Positions 25,224 to 34,402 of a stretch of 64,000 nucleotides of DNA are shown here, one piece after another. The DNA comes from Bacteriovoracaceae bacterium (GTDB lineage Bacteria > Bdellovibrionota > Bacteriovoracia > Bacteriovoracales > Bacteriovoracaceae). The translations under genes were made by a program, and so were the position numbers. The DNA lies in contig JADHTQ010000021.1 in the NCBI GenBank assembly GCA_016784965.1, forward strand, positions 1 through 64,000. The letters are read 5' to 3'. Within the stretch, counting starts at the first letter, position 1. Each line of letters opens with the position of its first letter. Under the pieces are notes generated by a model, which worked only from the letters and a program-made list of their open reading frames with translations, did no database searches and had not been told where the DNA came from.

Positions 25224-27653
25224 ATGGCCACTAATTATGAGGGAGACAGTATCGAGTTTAAAGACACGCTGCCTCTTCTTCCGATACGCGACATAGTCGT
25301 TTATCCTTTTATAATCTTGCCCCTATTTGTAGGTAGAGAATCATCCATTAAAGCAGTAGAGCATGCTTTAAATAAAACTAACCGCTTCATCTTTCTATCT
25401 AGCCAGAAAGATATCACAGCTGAACTTCCCGCTCCCACAGAAATATATGATGTCGGTACTGTAGCAATGATCATGAGAATGAGAAAACTGCCAGATGGTA
25501 GAATAAAGATTCTCATTCAGGGTCTTTCCAAGGCCCGAATTGTTGATTTTTCTCAATCTGACCCATTTTTTATCACCAAAATTTCCAAAATTGACGACAT
25601 TATACCAAGTGATGACGATATAGCGGTCAAGGCCTTAATGAGATCCATCACTGAGCAGTTAGAGCGAGTGATCAACGCTGGCAAAATTTTATCCCCCGAT
25701 TTACTTATGGTTTTGGAGGATATTCAATCCCCAGGAAGGCTAGCAGACCTCATCGCTTCAAACCTTAATCTACATGTAGATGAGGCCCAAATTATATTGG
25801 AGATACTAGATCCCATTGAACGCCTTCATAAAATTAATGATATATTGACCAGAGAACTTAAGATTATTGCGATGCAGTCAAAGATACGTGGTAATGCCAA
25901 TGAAGATATTGCAAAAGACCAGAAGGAGTATTTTTTAAGAGAGCAAATCAAGGCCATCAAGAGTGAGTTGGGAGAGCCCGAAACACAAGATGGTCTCGAC
26001 GAGTTTGTAGAGATAAAAAATAAAATTCTTGCCTGTAAAATGAGCAAAGAAGCTGAGGAAGAATCTTTAAAACAGCTTGCAAGACTTGAAAAAATGCATC
26101 CAGATTCCTCAGAGTCGGGAATTGTTAGAAGTTACCTTGAGTGGATGGTAGATATTCCATGGTCTAAGGCCGATGAAGAAATTATTGATCTCGATGCTGC
26201 TAAAAAAGTACTCGATGAGGATCATTTTGAATTAACAAAGGCCAAAGAAAGGATTTTGGAATACCTCGCAGTTAGAAAGTTAAAAGGTGACAATATGAAG
26301 GGGCCGATAATTTGTTTTTCTGGTCCTCCAGGAGTAGGTAAAACTTCGCTTGGAAAATCTATTGCAAGAGCAACTGGTAGAAAGTTTACAAGAATAAGCT
26401 TGGGTGGCGTCAAAGACGAAGCAGAAATCAGAGGACATCGCCGAACTTATGTTGGAGCAATGCCTGGACGCTTTATTCAAGGTCTAAAGCAAGTAGCTGT
26501 GAATAACCCAGTGATTTTACTAGATGAAGTCGACAAAATTGGTGGCGACTTTAGGGGTGATCCATCTCATGCATTGTTAGAAGTATTAGATCCCGAGCAA
26601 AATAATACATTTAGAGACCATTATGTAAATGTTGCTTTTGATCTATCGAAAGTTATCTTCATTGCTACTGCCAATGATTTAGAGGGCATACCTGCACCAC
26701 TTCGAGATCGTATGGAAATCATTAATCTTTCCGGCTATACTCAAGAGGAAAAGGTTGAAATTAGTAAGAAATTTCTGATACCGAAGCAAATGGATGAAAA
26801 TGGCATTTCTACCCAACACATAGAGTTTACAGATGAAGGTGTAAGTGATGTTATCAAACACTTTACCGCTGAATCTGGACTGAGGGGCCTAGAAAAGAAA
26901 ATTGGTGCTCTCTGCCGAAAGGTGGCCATCAAAATTGCCGGTGGAGATGAATCTAAAACACATATATTGCAAGAAACAGTTATAAAGTTTCTTGGACCAC
27001 CACTGTACACCAAAGAAGATGAAAGATATCTCGATGAAATCGGGGTGGCCAATGGACTTGCTTGGACTGCAGCGGGTGGAGAAGTTTTATTTGTTGAAGC
27101 TACAAAAATGAAAGGAACTGGTCTCACTTTAACTGGTCGGCTCGGAGAAATAATGAAGGAATCGGCCCAAACGGCCATTGGTTACATTAGAAGCAATGCA
27201 CAAGAGTTGGGGATTAGTGATGAATTTTTTAAAGAACATGAAATTCACATCCACCTTCCTGCTGGAGCAGTACCTAAAGATGGACCAAGCGCAGGCATTA
27301 CCTTGGCGACAACTATTATTTCACTATTAACAAATACTCCAATAAACCATCGTGTTGCAATGACAGGAGAGATGACTTTAACTGGCAAGGTTCTTCCCAT
27401 TGGGGGCTTAAAAGAGAAGGCCTTAGCGGCAATGCGGATGAATATCAAAACAATTATTATACCTGCAAAAAATGAAAAAGACCTCCAAGATATTCCCAAA
27501 CAATATCAAGAAAAAATTAACTTTATACCCGTGAAAACTCTTGATGAGGTGTTGGATGTGGCCCTAGTAGGTTGGAAAGATCGACTAAAGCTAGTTGATA
27601 AAGATGAAGATGTCCCCCCCATTAAGAAGCCTCCTCAACCCATCGCTGCATAA
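25224..27653 (+). CDS. lon: ATP-dependent protease Lon
   Basis: An 809-residue cytosolic hexameric protease. An N-terminal LON substrate domain starts at PLLPIRDIVVYPF; a central AAA domain has Walker A GPPGVGKTS (residues 367-375), ILLDEVDKIG and the sensor region IATANDLEGIPAPL; the C-terminal protease holds the dyad Ser689 (PKDGPSAG) and Lys732, 43 residues apart as in E. coli. It degrades misfolded and regulatory proteins. TAGGAG is six bases before ATG. The gene has its own upstream region of about 200 bases, shared divergently with glmU; no clear heat-shock promoter could be read. Confidence 0.97.
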   Translation: MATNYEGDSIEFKDTLPLLPIRDIVVYPFIILPLFVGRESSIKAVEHALNKTNRFIFLSSQKDITAELPAPTEIYDVGTVAMIMRMRKLPDGRIKILIQGLSKARIVDFSQSDPFFITKISKIDDIIPSDDDIAVKALMRSITEQLERVINAGKILSPDLLMVLEDIQSPGRLADLIASNLNLHVDEAQIILEILDPIERLHKINDILTRELKIIAMQSKIRGNANEDIAKDQKEYFLREQIKAIKSELGEPETQDGLDEFVEIKNKILACKMSKEAEEESLKQLARLEKMHPDSSESGIVRSYLEWMVDIPWSKADEEIIDLDAAKKVLDEDHFELTKAKERILEYLAVRKLKGDNMKGPIICFSGPPGVGKTSLGKSIARATGRKFTRISLGGVKDEAEIRGHRRTYVGAMPGRFIQGLKQVAVNNPVILLDEVDKIGGDFRGDPSHALLEVLDPEQNNTFRDHYVNVAFDLSKVIFIATANDLEGIPAPLRDRMEIINLSGYTQEEKVEISKKFLIPKQMDENGISTQHIEFTDEGVSDVIKHFTAESGLRGLEKKIGALCRKVAIKIAGGDESKTHILQETVIKFLGPPLYTKEDERYLDEIGVANGLAWTAAGGEVLFVEATKMKGTGLTLTGRLGEIMKESAQTAIGYIRSNAQELGISDEFFKEHEIHIHLPAGAVPKDGPSAGITLATTIISLLTNTPINHRVAMTGEMTLTGKVLPIGGLKEKALAAMRMNIKTIIIPAKNEKDLQDIPKQYQEKINFIPVKTLDEVLDVALVGWKDRLKLVDKDEDVPPIKKPPQPIAA

Positions 27654-27745
27654 ATTAACAAATAATACTTTATGTAATCGTATTTTTTAGTTAGTCTATT
27701 AATATATAGTAGATAGATGTGTAGATACCTTGTCCGGAGGATCCT

Positions 27746-28153
27746 ATGGCAGATAATGAAAAGTCCAGTAATGAAGCTAGAATTTTGATTATTGATGACT
27801 CAGACTTTTCAAGAAAAAATATCAGAGATATTTTAGTTGATTCTGGTTACAACATTGCGGGTGAGGCCAATTCAGCAGTCTCTGCTCTACATATCTCTCA
27901 AAAAATATCTTGTAATGTCTTTATTATTGACGTCGTGATGCCTGAGACCAGTGGTATTGAGCTAGCTAACCACCTCAATGAAAACAGTCGTGAGGAAGTA
28001 TTTATCATCATGGTCTCGTCACTAGACTTAGATAACATCATTATTGATTCAATATCAGCAGGAGCAATCGATTTTATAAAAAAGCCGTTTGATAAAAATA
28101 CCCTTATCAGGTCTGTTGAAAAAGTCACAGAAAGATTGCAACAAAAGGATTAA
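27746..28153 (+). CDS. single-domain response regulator (CheY-like)
   Basis: A receiver domain alone, 135 residues. Phosphorylation residues are present: Asp17/Asp18 (IIDDSDFS), acceptor Asp62 (FIIDVVMPETSG), Ser in MVSSLD and Lys in FIKKPF. There is no output domain, so it acts by protein contact, as CheY does at the flagellar switch. CGGAGG is seven bases before ATG. No histidine kinase lies nearby. It follows lon by 92 bases and precedes a small membrane protein by five bases. Confidence 0.92.
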   Translation: MADNEKSSNEARILIIDDSDFSRKNIRDILVDSGYNIAGEANSAVSALHISQKISCNVFIIDVVMPETSGIELANHLNENSREEVFIIMVSSLDLDNIIIDSISAGAIDFIKKPFDKNTLIRSVEKVTERLQQKD

Positions 28154-28158
28154 GACGC

Positions 28159-28548
28159 ATGTTTATCTTTAAATTTTTGATCTATTTTTGCATAAGCTAC
28201 ATAATTTTGGCCATTCCCGTATCCAATGACCTCATGTTTAACCATATCAACAAACTTGTAGCCCCCATAACCCATAAATTATACACGACGGCAAAAGAAA
28301 AAATTATTGATGGAATTACTGTGAGTCAGAGTTTTAGCGAAAATCTGTTTTCTAACTCAACTCCCAGGCATCACGACTCAGTACATTCTGCTTACTCTTC
28401 AACTAAAGTTATCAAAAAGTTATCAAAGAATTTTAATGGGTTTCAAAAAAAGATAATACAACAAAAAGATACGTCCAAATCACCTCAAGATAATTATACC
28501 GTGGAAGAGGAGGCGTTACTTCGAAGAATATTTAACAAGACTCAGTAG
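28159..28548 (+). CDS. small membrane-anchored protein, unknown
   Basis: A 129-residue protein with one N-terminal hydrophobic helix (IFKFLIYFCISYIILAIPV), which may be a signal anchor, then a polar, Ser/Lys-rich tail. I do not recognise it. It starts five bases after the response regulator and is probably co-transcribed, so it might be a membrane partner of that regulator. The site upstream is weak (AAAAGGATTAAGACGC before the ATG). Confidence 0.5.
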   Translation: MFIFKFLIYFCISYIILAIPVSNDLMFNHINKLVAPITHKLYTTAKEKIIDGITVSQSFSENLFSNSTPRHHDSVHSAYSSTKVIKKLSKNFNGFQKKIIQQKDTSKSPQDNYTVEEEALLRRIFNKTQ

Positions 28549-28604
28549 ACTCTATGATCTAGTGGGGCTCGCATCTAAAATATTAGTCAGAAGCCTGCCA
28601 CTTC

Positions 28605-28826
28605 CTATAGTATTGCTGCGTTTGGAGCATTCTCTTCTACTGCCTCAGCCTTAACTGGTCTCTTATTTAGTGATACTGGTGGTCTTGCCAACGTATCAAA
28701 CATTTCTCCACAGTGAGTTAGTTCTACATCTTGTCCTATTGCTCTTTGCCCACTCTCATCACTTGAGGCCAGCAGCGCCGATGAAAAAAGTAGTGAAGCA
28801 ATGAATACAATTATTAGTTTTTTCAT
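28605..28826 (-). CDS. small exported protein (73 aa)
   Basis: A signal peptide (MKKLIIVFIASLLFSSALLAS) precedes about 50 polar residues with one Cys (LTHCGEMFD). GGAGG is six bases before the ATG, a strong site for so short a gene. The product would be periplasmic or secreted. No family recognised. Confidence 0.6.
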   Translation of the reverse strand: MKKLIIVFIASLLFSSALLASSDESGQRAIGQDVELTHCGEMFDTLARPPVSLNKRPVKAEAVEENAPNAAIL

Positions 28827-28975
28827 AATGTCCTCCAGACTTTCGTGTCTTTAATAGTTATGCTTTATAAGTTGCATAAAACATGCCAATCTTGTTACTT
28901 CAAATTTCAAAGCGTTGGAGGTGTTTGCTTATGTACAAACCGTGACACCTGTAAAGAATTTGTACGATTAGTTAG

Positions 28976-29575
28976 CTAGAAACGAATACTCATCTCTAAC
29001 ATAGGGACAATACTAGTATAACTATCAGCTACCGTAGTAGTGGTAGTGCCTACTGTGGCCTCTGTAATGGATACCATATGATAGTTTAGAGATCCACCTA
29101 CAAAAAACATCTTACTTAGAGGAAGATGATAACCAAAAGAAAACAGCATGCTTGAACCTGTTACTGTTTCAGAAGTACCTCCAAGCACCCTAGTTCCAGA
29201 TACATATGGATTCCATACTGCTGCAAGATAAAAATTCCTTTCTGCATTAATAAACCACTGCAATCTAGGTCCAAGTTCCATCAAAGAAATGGTATCTGCA
29301 GTATCACTGGCACCTTTTTGCTGAGATTTATTCCAAATCGTAACATTTTGGCCAATTAGAAACTTGCCATCTTTATCAAAAGCAGCTCCTATAAAGACAG
29401 TATTATTCATTTTAGAGTATGCAAAGGTCTCAGTTGTATTATCATCAGTATCACTGGTGTAATTTATCTGATATTGAAAGTAAATGCCACCATATGCATT
29501 GAACGATAAAACGATTAGGCAAAAAAGGGATAATAATTTGATCGTTAATAATCTGGTAATTATACACTCCTTCAT
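28976..29575 (-). CDS. outer-membrane beta-barrel-like protein
   Basis: A 199-residue exported protein. A hydrophobic signal region (residues 8-28) leads into alternating aromatic/polar strands (GGIYFQYQINYTS, NFYLAAVWNPY, SSMLFSFGYHLPL, FFVGGSLNYHMV). It ends MLEMSIRF, with the terminal Phe of the beta-signal recognised by BamA. Probably an eight-stranded barrel of unknown role. It lies 85 bases from the metalloprotease gene on the same strand. Confidence 0.65.
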   Translation of the reverse strand: MKECIITRLLTIKLLSLFCLIVLSFNAYGGIYFQYQINYTSDTDDNTTETFAYSKMNNTVFIGAAFDKDGKFLIGQNVTIWNKSQQKGASDTADTISLMELGPRLQWFINAERNFYLAAVWNPYVSGTRVLGGTSETVTGSSMLFSFGYHLPLSKMFFVGGSLNYHMVSITEATVGTTTTTVADSYTSIVPMLEMSIRF

Positions 29576-29660
29576 TAAAAATACAGGGCACTTCCTTGTG
29601 CCCTGCCTCTATGGATAATTTTATGCTAGTTTAGAGGATATTTATATAAGAAAGATTTAC

Positions 29661-30539
29661 CTATGGTTTATACCAACAAAGAGGTCTGACACCTGTTTGG
29701 TAACCATTTGAGCGAGCACAAAGCCCTGTGCTTGCATCAGTATCACTTACATCAGTATAGGCATCTTTATCACAAATAGCTGCTGCAAAATAGGTATCTA
29801 GGCGACATTGAGCAGCAGGGTGGTTGTGATCCGTAGCGGTTACAACTTTTGGATCTGGAGTAGTAAAAGACAACTCCTTGGGAGCATTTCCTAGAGCATT
29901 AAATAAACTGCCCAATGAATGACCGGCCATGGCCGATCTTTGGCATATTGCAATCTCATCAGCACTAGCGAAGGTCTCATTACAAGTTTTAGTTACATAC
30001 TCATCGACTTCCATCTCTTCGACAATTCGTAAATTGTCATCATTTTCAAAATATTTGCGCAAACACTTCATTGTTCCAAAATAGTCAGACTGTCCTTCAT
30101 TGGACGCCCAAAGTGTGATAATCCATATTTTTTTCTTGGGGATTCCACCTAGGTGATGGCCCAATTCATGACATGCAACCAAGGCAAATGCATCAGGTGT
30201 AATTGTTTCATGCCTGGCAAGACCACCAAACATTGTAATGGACCATATATTTCCGGCTTGCTGGGCATAAGCGTTGACGGTACCGTCGTCCCATTTTCTC
30301 TCAATTTTCAAAGTTTTACCTTTAGCTGAGATTATGGGTGAATAAATTGCCCCAACTTTATCCAAAATATCATTAAATTTTTCTTTGGTAACAGCTGAAA
30401 CATTTTTTTCATGTGGTCCAATATATAAATTATTTTCCTCTACAATCCCCCGTTTCCCGTCCTTGGTACAAGCATTTACTAATGTCACATAATTAAACAA
30501 ACAAAAAATTAAACAGATAAAAAATGAAACTTTCCTCAT
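29661..30539 (-). CDS. secreted zinc metalloprotease-like protein (HExxH)
   Basis: A 292-residue exported protein. The signal peptide (MRKVSFFICLIFCLFNYVTLVNA) is followed by a gluzincin-like core: HELGHH with His124, Glu125 and His128, and 20 residues later NEGQSDYFG, where Glu148 (or Asp152) would be the third ligand. Several Cys in the mature part (SADEIAICQRS, PAAQCRLDTYF, ICDKDAY, LCARS, PLCWYKP) suggest disulfides. It probably acts outside the cell, on prey or envelope proteins. AAGGAGG precedes ATG. The exact peptidase family is unassigned. Confidence 0.7.
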   Translation of the reverse strand: MRKVSFFICLIFCLFNYVTLVNACTKDGKRGIVEENNLYIGPHEKNVSAVTKEKFNDILDKVGAIYSPIISAKGKTLKIERKWDDGTVNAYAQQAGNIWSITMFGGLARHETITPDAFALVACHELGHHLGGIPKKKIWIITLWASNEGQSDYFGTMKCLRKYFENDDNLRIVEEMEVDEYVTKTCNETFASADEIAICQRSAMAGHSLGSLFNALGNAPKELSFTTPDPKVVTATDHNHPAAQCRLDTYFAAAICDKDAYTDVSDTDASTGLCARSNGYQTGVRPLCWYKP

Positions 30540-30683
30540 AATTCCTCCTTGAAATACCCAGACAATCTTACTTTATGAATCAAAAATTCAAAAAGATCGA
30601 CTCTTCCTTTAAGTCATAACATGTTAGGATATTATAAAGTGTATTTAATGAGAAAGTCTATTTGATGTAAGTAAAAGTTATTA

Positions 30684-32123
30684 TTAGGTTCGGCTTTTAG
30701 CGCGCCTTTCTATTCCAAGTGGAGAATTGATATCTGATTCAACCTCCTCTCCCAACTGACCATTCTTGGAAAATTCGATTAAATCTTTCAATGTAAGGTT
30801 TCTAAAACGTTTGTTGAGCGTTTTGTAGTATTCATTCCAAAACCAATTATTTGCCTCATTGTTTAAAAGGGTGTTAAGACCATCTTTTCCGGCCTTAATT
30901 TCAATTTTTTCTATGAAATCTAGTAGCAAAATATGATCTGGTGAACTTACTAACACTCCAATATCGTTGTTGCCATCATTTACTAGTTTAACAATAGATG
31001 CATCATCTAACAATTCTAAAACCTCAGACGCCCTTTGTGGAGAAACTTTAGAAATTTTGGCCAACTCATCAGCAGTTATACCTAGGCCTATATGTGATTG
31101 ATCTGGATCCATAAATCTTCTAGCAATTTCAATAATGCCTACTAATGCAATCTCTTTCGTTGCTCTTAATTCTTTTGAACTTTTCTCATATGGGTCTAAT
31201 GATGTAGCCTCAGGATTCGAAGTTAAAAAAGTTATTCTTACACCAAGATTTACCCCCACAGAAATAATGAAGCTCCAAAGTACAATCGAAAAAGATAAAA
31301 CCAATGTAGTAGTTATTATATCCTGTGCAAAAGCAAGGTCTATAAATGTGGTCAGCACTGCTTTTGAGACTTCAAAAACTAACGCTGCCCAGAATGCTCC
31401 AGTAGTAAAACACATCAAAGATAAATCTTTTGAAAAGACTTTATACAAGACAGAAAATGCAAGAAAGGATAAGGCCAATTGGCCAATAAAAGTTCCTGCA
31501 AATTTTAAAAATTGAGAAAACTGGGTAATATCTGTGGACAAGATAAGTGCAGAAGAAGCTGCAGTGGATAACAACAACAACAATGGTGTAAAAAGTAGTA
31601 CGATGGCATAATTATAGAACTTATCGTATCCATCCTCCTGTGGTGATATCCCCCAGAATTTATCCAGCAAGTCCTTGTAATACAAGGTTAATCCTATAAG
31701 GGCACAGGCAGTAATTATGAATGAAAACAGTACTAAAACCTTACCCCCGCCTGTACCAAGTGCAGCTTCCCATCCAGATAAATGAGGTATCCATGATGAG
31801 TTTAAACGCCCCCATAGATGCACTGAGCCACCGACAAGGGGCTTCGCAATTGCACTAAAAACTACAAAACTACTGATAAAAAGTATGGTGCTAAGTAGAG
31901 TCGGAATCCAAGAAGCCTGCATAAGATGAAATATATCGCCAATTTGTAGGGCCCGAATAGGAGTTTTAAAGAAATTGCCAACTCCTTCTAATAAGTCTGA
32001 AGACTCTTCATATTCACCATCTTCTACTTCCTCTTCCACTTCTTCTTCAACTTCTACTTCATCAATTTCTGCGGCGGAGTTATTATTTTTGTTTAATTGG
32101 TAAACATTCTCTTCATCTGACAT
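30684..32123 (-). CDS. YihY/BrkB-like membrane protein with C-terminal winged-helix-like region
   Basis: A 479-residue protein. The first 50 residues are very acidic (runs of Glu/Val). Six or so transmembrane helices cover about 75-320; the segment TTGAFWAALVFEVSKAVLT resembles the conserved YihY/BrkB block. The last 150 residues are soluble with a winged-helix look (GITADELAKISKVSPQRASEVL then ASIVKL). Family knowledge: YihY/BrkB proteins are inner-membrane proteins of unclear role. The match is by eye and moderate. A basic end (ERRAKSRT) closes it. Confidence 0.5.
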   Translation of the reverse strand: MSDEENVYQLNKNNNSAAEIDEVEVEEEVEEEVEDGEYEESSDLLEGVGNFFKTPIRALQIGDIFHLMQASWIPTLLSTILFISSFVVFSAIAKPLVGGSVHLWGRLNSSWIPHLSGWEAALGTGGGKVLVLFSFIITACALIGLTLYYKDLLDKFWGISPQEDGYDKFYNYAIVLLFTPLLLLLSTAASSALILSTDITQFSQFLKFAGTFIGQLALSFLAFSVLYKVFSKDLSLMCFTTGAFWAALVFEVSKAVLTTFIDLAFAQDIITTTLVLSFSIVLWSFIISVGVNLGVRITFLTSNPEATSLDPYEKSSKELRATKEIALVGIIEIARRFMDPDQSHIGLGITADELAKISKVSPQRASEVLELLDDASIVKLVNDGNNDIGVLVSSPDHILLLDFIEKIEIKAGKDGLNTLLNNEANNWFWNEYYKTLNKRFRNLTLKDLIEFSKNGQLGEEVESDINSPLGIERRAKSRT

Positions 32124-32230
32124 AGGTCAATCCTTGTTTTTAGCAAAAATTTAATACAATTCACTAATAAATATCGGAATAAAGAGATCAAAACTTTAAA
32201 AATTTGAAAGTTTAGGATATAACTTGCTTT

Positions 32231-33049
32231 ATGAAAAATCGCTACCGTCTCACAATACCCATTGCAATAGTACTGACCATCTTATCCGTTATATATCAAA
32301 GAAAGACGGGCCCCACATACCCAAAAAAAATAAACCTCCAAATCGCAGGCAAAACTTCAACCTTTAAGCTTCTGCGCTCTCATGGTGGAGCAACTGATGC
32401 CCCAGTGTCGATTCCAATTATTAGTAAAAATACAAGCGGAAATCTATATTACCGGCGGTTTCCCACTAATGATGGATGGCAAATCCAAACCATGAGGTCA
32501 AATGCCAATGCGTTGGAAGCTTATCTACCGCACCAACCCCCCGCTGGCAAATTGCAGTATTTTATTGAACTCAATGTTGACGGATCAAAGATTGAAGTCG
32601 GAACTTCTAAAGAACCAATAATTATTCGATTCAAAAGTGCAGTTCCTGCTATGGCCTTAATTCCACATGTTTTATTTATGTTCGTAGCAATGTTGCTATC
32701 AACTCTTGCTGCCTTAGAAGCCTATTTTAAAACTAGTAGTTTCAAAACACTAACATTTGTAACAACTGCATGCCTATTCATAGGAGGACTTATCTTAGGA
32801 CCCGTTGTTCAAAAATACGCCTTTGGTGTGTATTGGGCCGGTATCCCTTGGGGTTATGATTTAACCGATAACAAATTACTAATTTCTTTCATCTTCTGGT
32901 TTGTTGCAGCTGTCATGAATATTAAATATAAGTCTCCAAAATCTGTAATTGTAGCTGCGCTAGTCCTACTTGCGATTTATTCCATTCCACACAGTAGGAT
33001 GGGCTCACAATACAATTACGAAACAAATAAAGTCGAAACTGATGTTTAG
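32231..33049 (+). CDS. conserved-looking membrane protein, unknown
   Basis: A 272-residue protein with an N-terminal helix (residues 7-22), an exported beta-rich region of about 110 residues (IAGKTSTFKLLRSHGG, QIQTMRSNANALEAYLP), then four or five C-terminal helices. The loop YWAGIPWGYDLTDNKLL between helices is aromatic and reminiscent of a conserved family I cannot name. It stands alone between divergent or convergent neighbours. Confidence 0.55.
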   Translation: MKNRYRLTIPIAIVLTILSVIYQRKTGPTYPKKINLQIAGKTSTFKLLRSHGGATDAPVSIPIISKNTSGNLYYRRFPTNDGWQIQTMRSNANALEAYLPHQPPAGKLQYFIELNVDGSKIEVGTSKEPIIIRFKSAVPAMALIPHVLFMFVAMLLSTLAALEAYFKTSSFKTLTFVTTACLFIGGLILGPVVQKYAFGVYWAGIPWGYDLTDNKLLISFIFWFVAAVMNIKYKSPKSVIVAALVLLAIYSIPHSRMGSQYNYETNKVETDV

Positions 33050-33067
33050 GAGCAAAAAGTCCAAAGC

Positions 33068-33820
33068 TTAAGCAGTTTGAGAATAGAAACATTCTGAAAC
33101 TTGAATGTTGATCTCCTCCAAAACTCTACCTGTAATATCATCTGCCACTGTATCAATATCCACTTTACTAATATCGTAACTGCGGTCATAACTCTCATGA
33201 ACATTATTTAAATCAATCCCTACATATTTTGTCGCAAATCGCTCATACATTAGTTGTTTTTGGCTGATGTAGTCACTGGCTTTACTCAATAAAATCCTTT
33301 TTTTACGAGCAACACTTGCAATGCGATACTCTTTCGGGGCAACTATCTGATATTTTAAGCAGTTTGGCATATTTCTAGTAATCAAAGACAATCCACCTCC
33401 CACCATAATGGCGTTACCTTTTTTGGCAATACTTATAGCGTGTTTTCTAAGAGCTAGGTATGTTTTGTAATATCTAGGCTTGGCATGAAAAAAACCAAAT
33501 ATTTTATCTATGACCTGATAGTGATCACCAAGTGAGCGAAGTAGACATTTAGATATACTATCGTGGTGGCCGATCTTATCTAGCAATTTTTTATCATAAA
33601 TTACCCACTCTTGCCCAGTTTCTTGCTCCAAAGTCTTCTGGACTGCTTTGGCAACGGCATTGACGTCACATCCATATTGGCGCGAAATGGTTACAGTTAG
33701 CTTTGTCTGCTCTTTGCATAGATCATTTTTATCTCGCAAATTAAGACTATTAATCATTGAAAGCTGTCGGCATGTTAAAGGTAGAGTCGGACCAGTTCTT
33801 TTTTGCATAGTACATCCCAT
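33068..33820 (-). CDS. cytidylate kinase-like family protein
   Basis: A 250-residue protein. It resembles the cytidylate-kinase-like family: VTISRQYGCDVNAVAKAV (a degenerate nucleotide loop in place of ISREYGSGG), VGGGLSLITRNMPNCLKYQIVAPKEYR, then an R/K-rich arm (VARKKRILL). The role of this family is unclear; it is distinct from the true cmk of nucleotide metabolism. Start may be the ATG at 33820 or 33808. The gene is convergent with 32231-33049. Confidence 0.7.
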   Translation of the reverse strand: MGCTMQKRTGPTLPLTCRQLSMINSLNLRDKNDLCKEQTKLTVTISRQYGCDVNAVAKAVQKTLEQETGQEWVIYDKKLLDKIGHHDSISKCLLRSLGDHYQVIDKIFGFFHAKPRYYKTYLALRKHAISIAKKGNAIMVGGGLSLITRNMPNCLKYQIVAPKEYRIASVARKKRILLSKASDYISQKQLMYERFATKYVGIDLNNVHESYDRSYDISKVDIDTVADDITGRVLEEINIQVSECFYSQTA

Positions 33821-34010
33821 GTAACTGTTGTTTGTAAAAAAACCAAAAACTTAGCTATTCACAGTCAAAGTTACGGACAACATATTGTGCAATAATTGAA
33901 TAAAAATAAAGATTTCAACATATTGTACATTTTTAAGATTATTCCTTTTTTTTTCCATCATTCATTAACAATTATGTTTTTAACTGATTCTACATTTAAA
34001 GGGGGAAGTG

Positions 34011-34391
34011 ATGTTACAAGTTGTAGTAAATTATCTTGGTGTTGTTGGCGTAATTGTAGTTTTTGGAGCGGTTTTATATTGGAATTACAAAAATTTGAGG
34101 GAACGAGAAAATGTAAAAAAACAGTATTTGGCCAGTTTAGACTTGTTTTCAAAAAATCCATATGATTTGGATGCAAAAGCCAGATGCTACACCGTTGGCA
34201 ATATATATTACAAGTATCACTGTGTAACAGATCATGACAACAATATGCTGGGAAATTACGGACATTATCGCTATCAAGTCATGAATACTGACGTAAGAAA
34301 ATATCTTATTGCAAAAGATATCAATAATTACTGGAAGCAATTTGTGGCCCCTTCTGACTTACAGAAGGTAGAAGCAAAAATTGCTAACTAG
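34011..34391 (+). CDS. small single-pass membrane protein, unknown
   Basis: About 126 residues: one helix (VVNYLGVVGVIVVFGAVLYW), then a cytoplasmic-type polar domain with many Tyr (GNYGHYRYQVM, NNYWKQF). AGGGGG lies about five bases before the ATG at 34011. A second plus-strand frame starting 33896 is a shadow. Unrecognised. Confidence 0.6.
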   Translation: MLQVVVNYLGVVGVIVVFGAVLYWNYKNLRERENVKKQYLASLDLFSKNPYDLDAKARCYTVGNIYYKYHCVTDHDNNMLGNYGHYRYQVMNTDVRKYLIAKDINNYWKQFVAPSDLQKVEAKIAN

Positions 34392-34402
34392 TAATTTTGC
34401 TC

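Noticed and set aside
29661-30539. Assigning the metalloprotease to a particular peptidase family
   Set aside because: HExxH and the Glu region fit several families; only a search could separate them.
33896-34165. 89-residue plus-strand frame before the gene at 34011
   Set aside because: It overlaps the better-supported frame with AGGGGG site and a membrane helix; its own product is not coherent.
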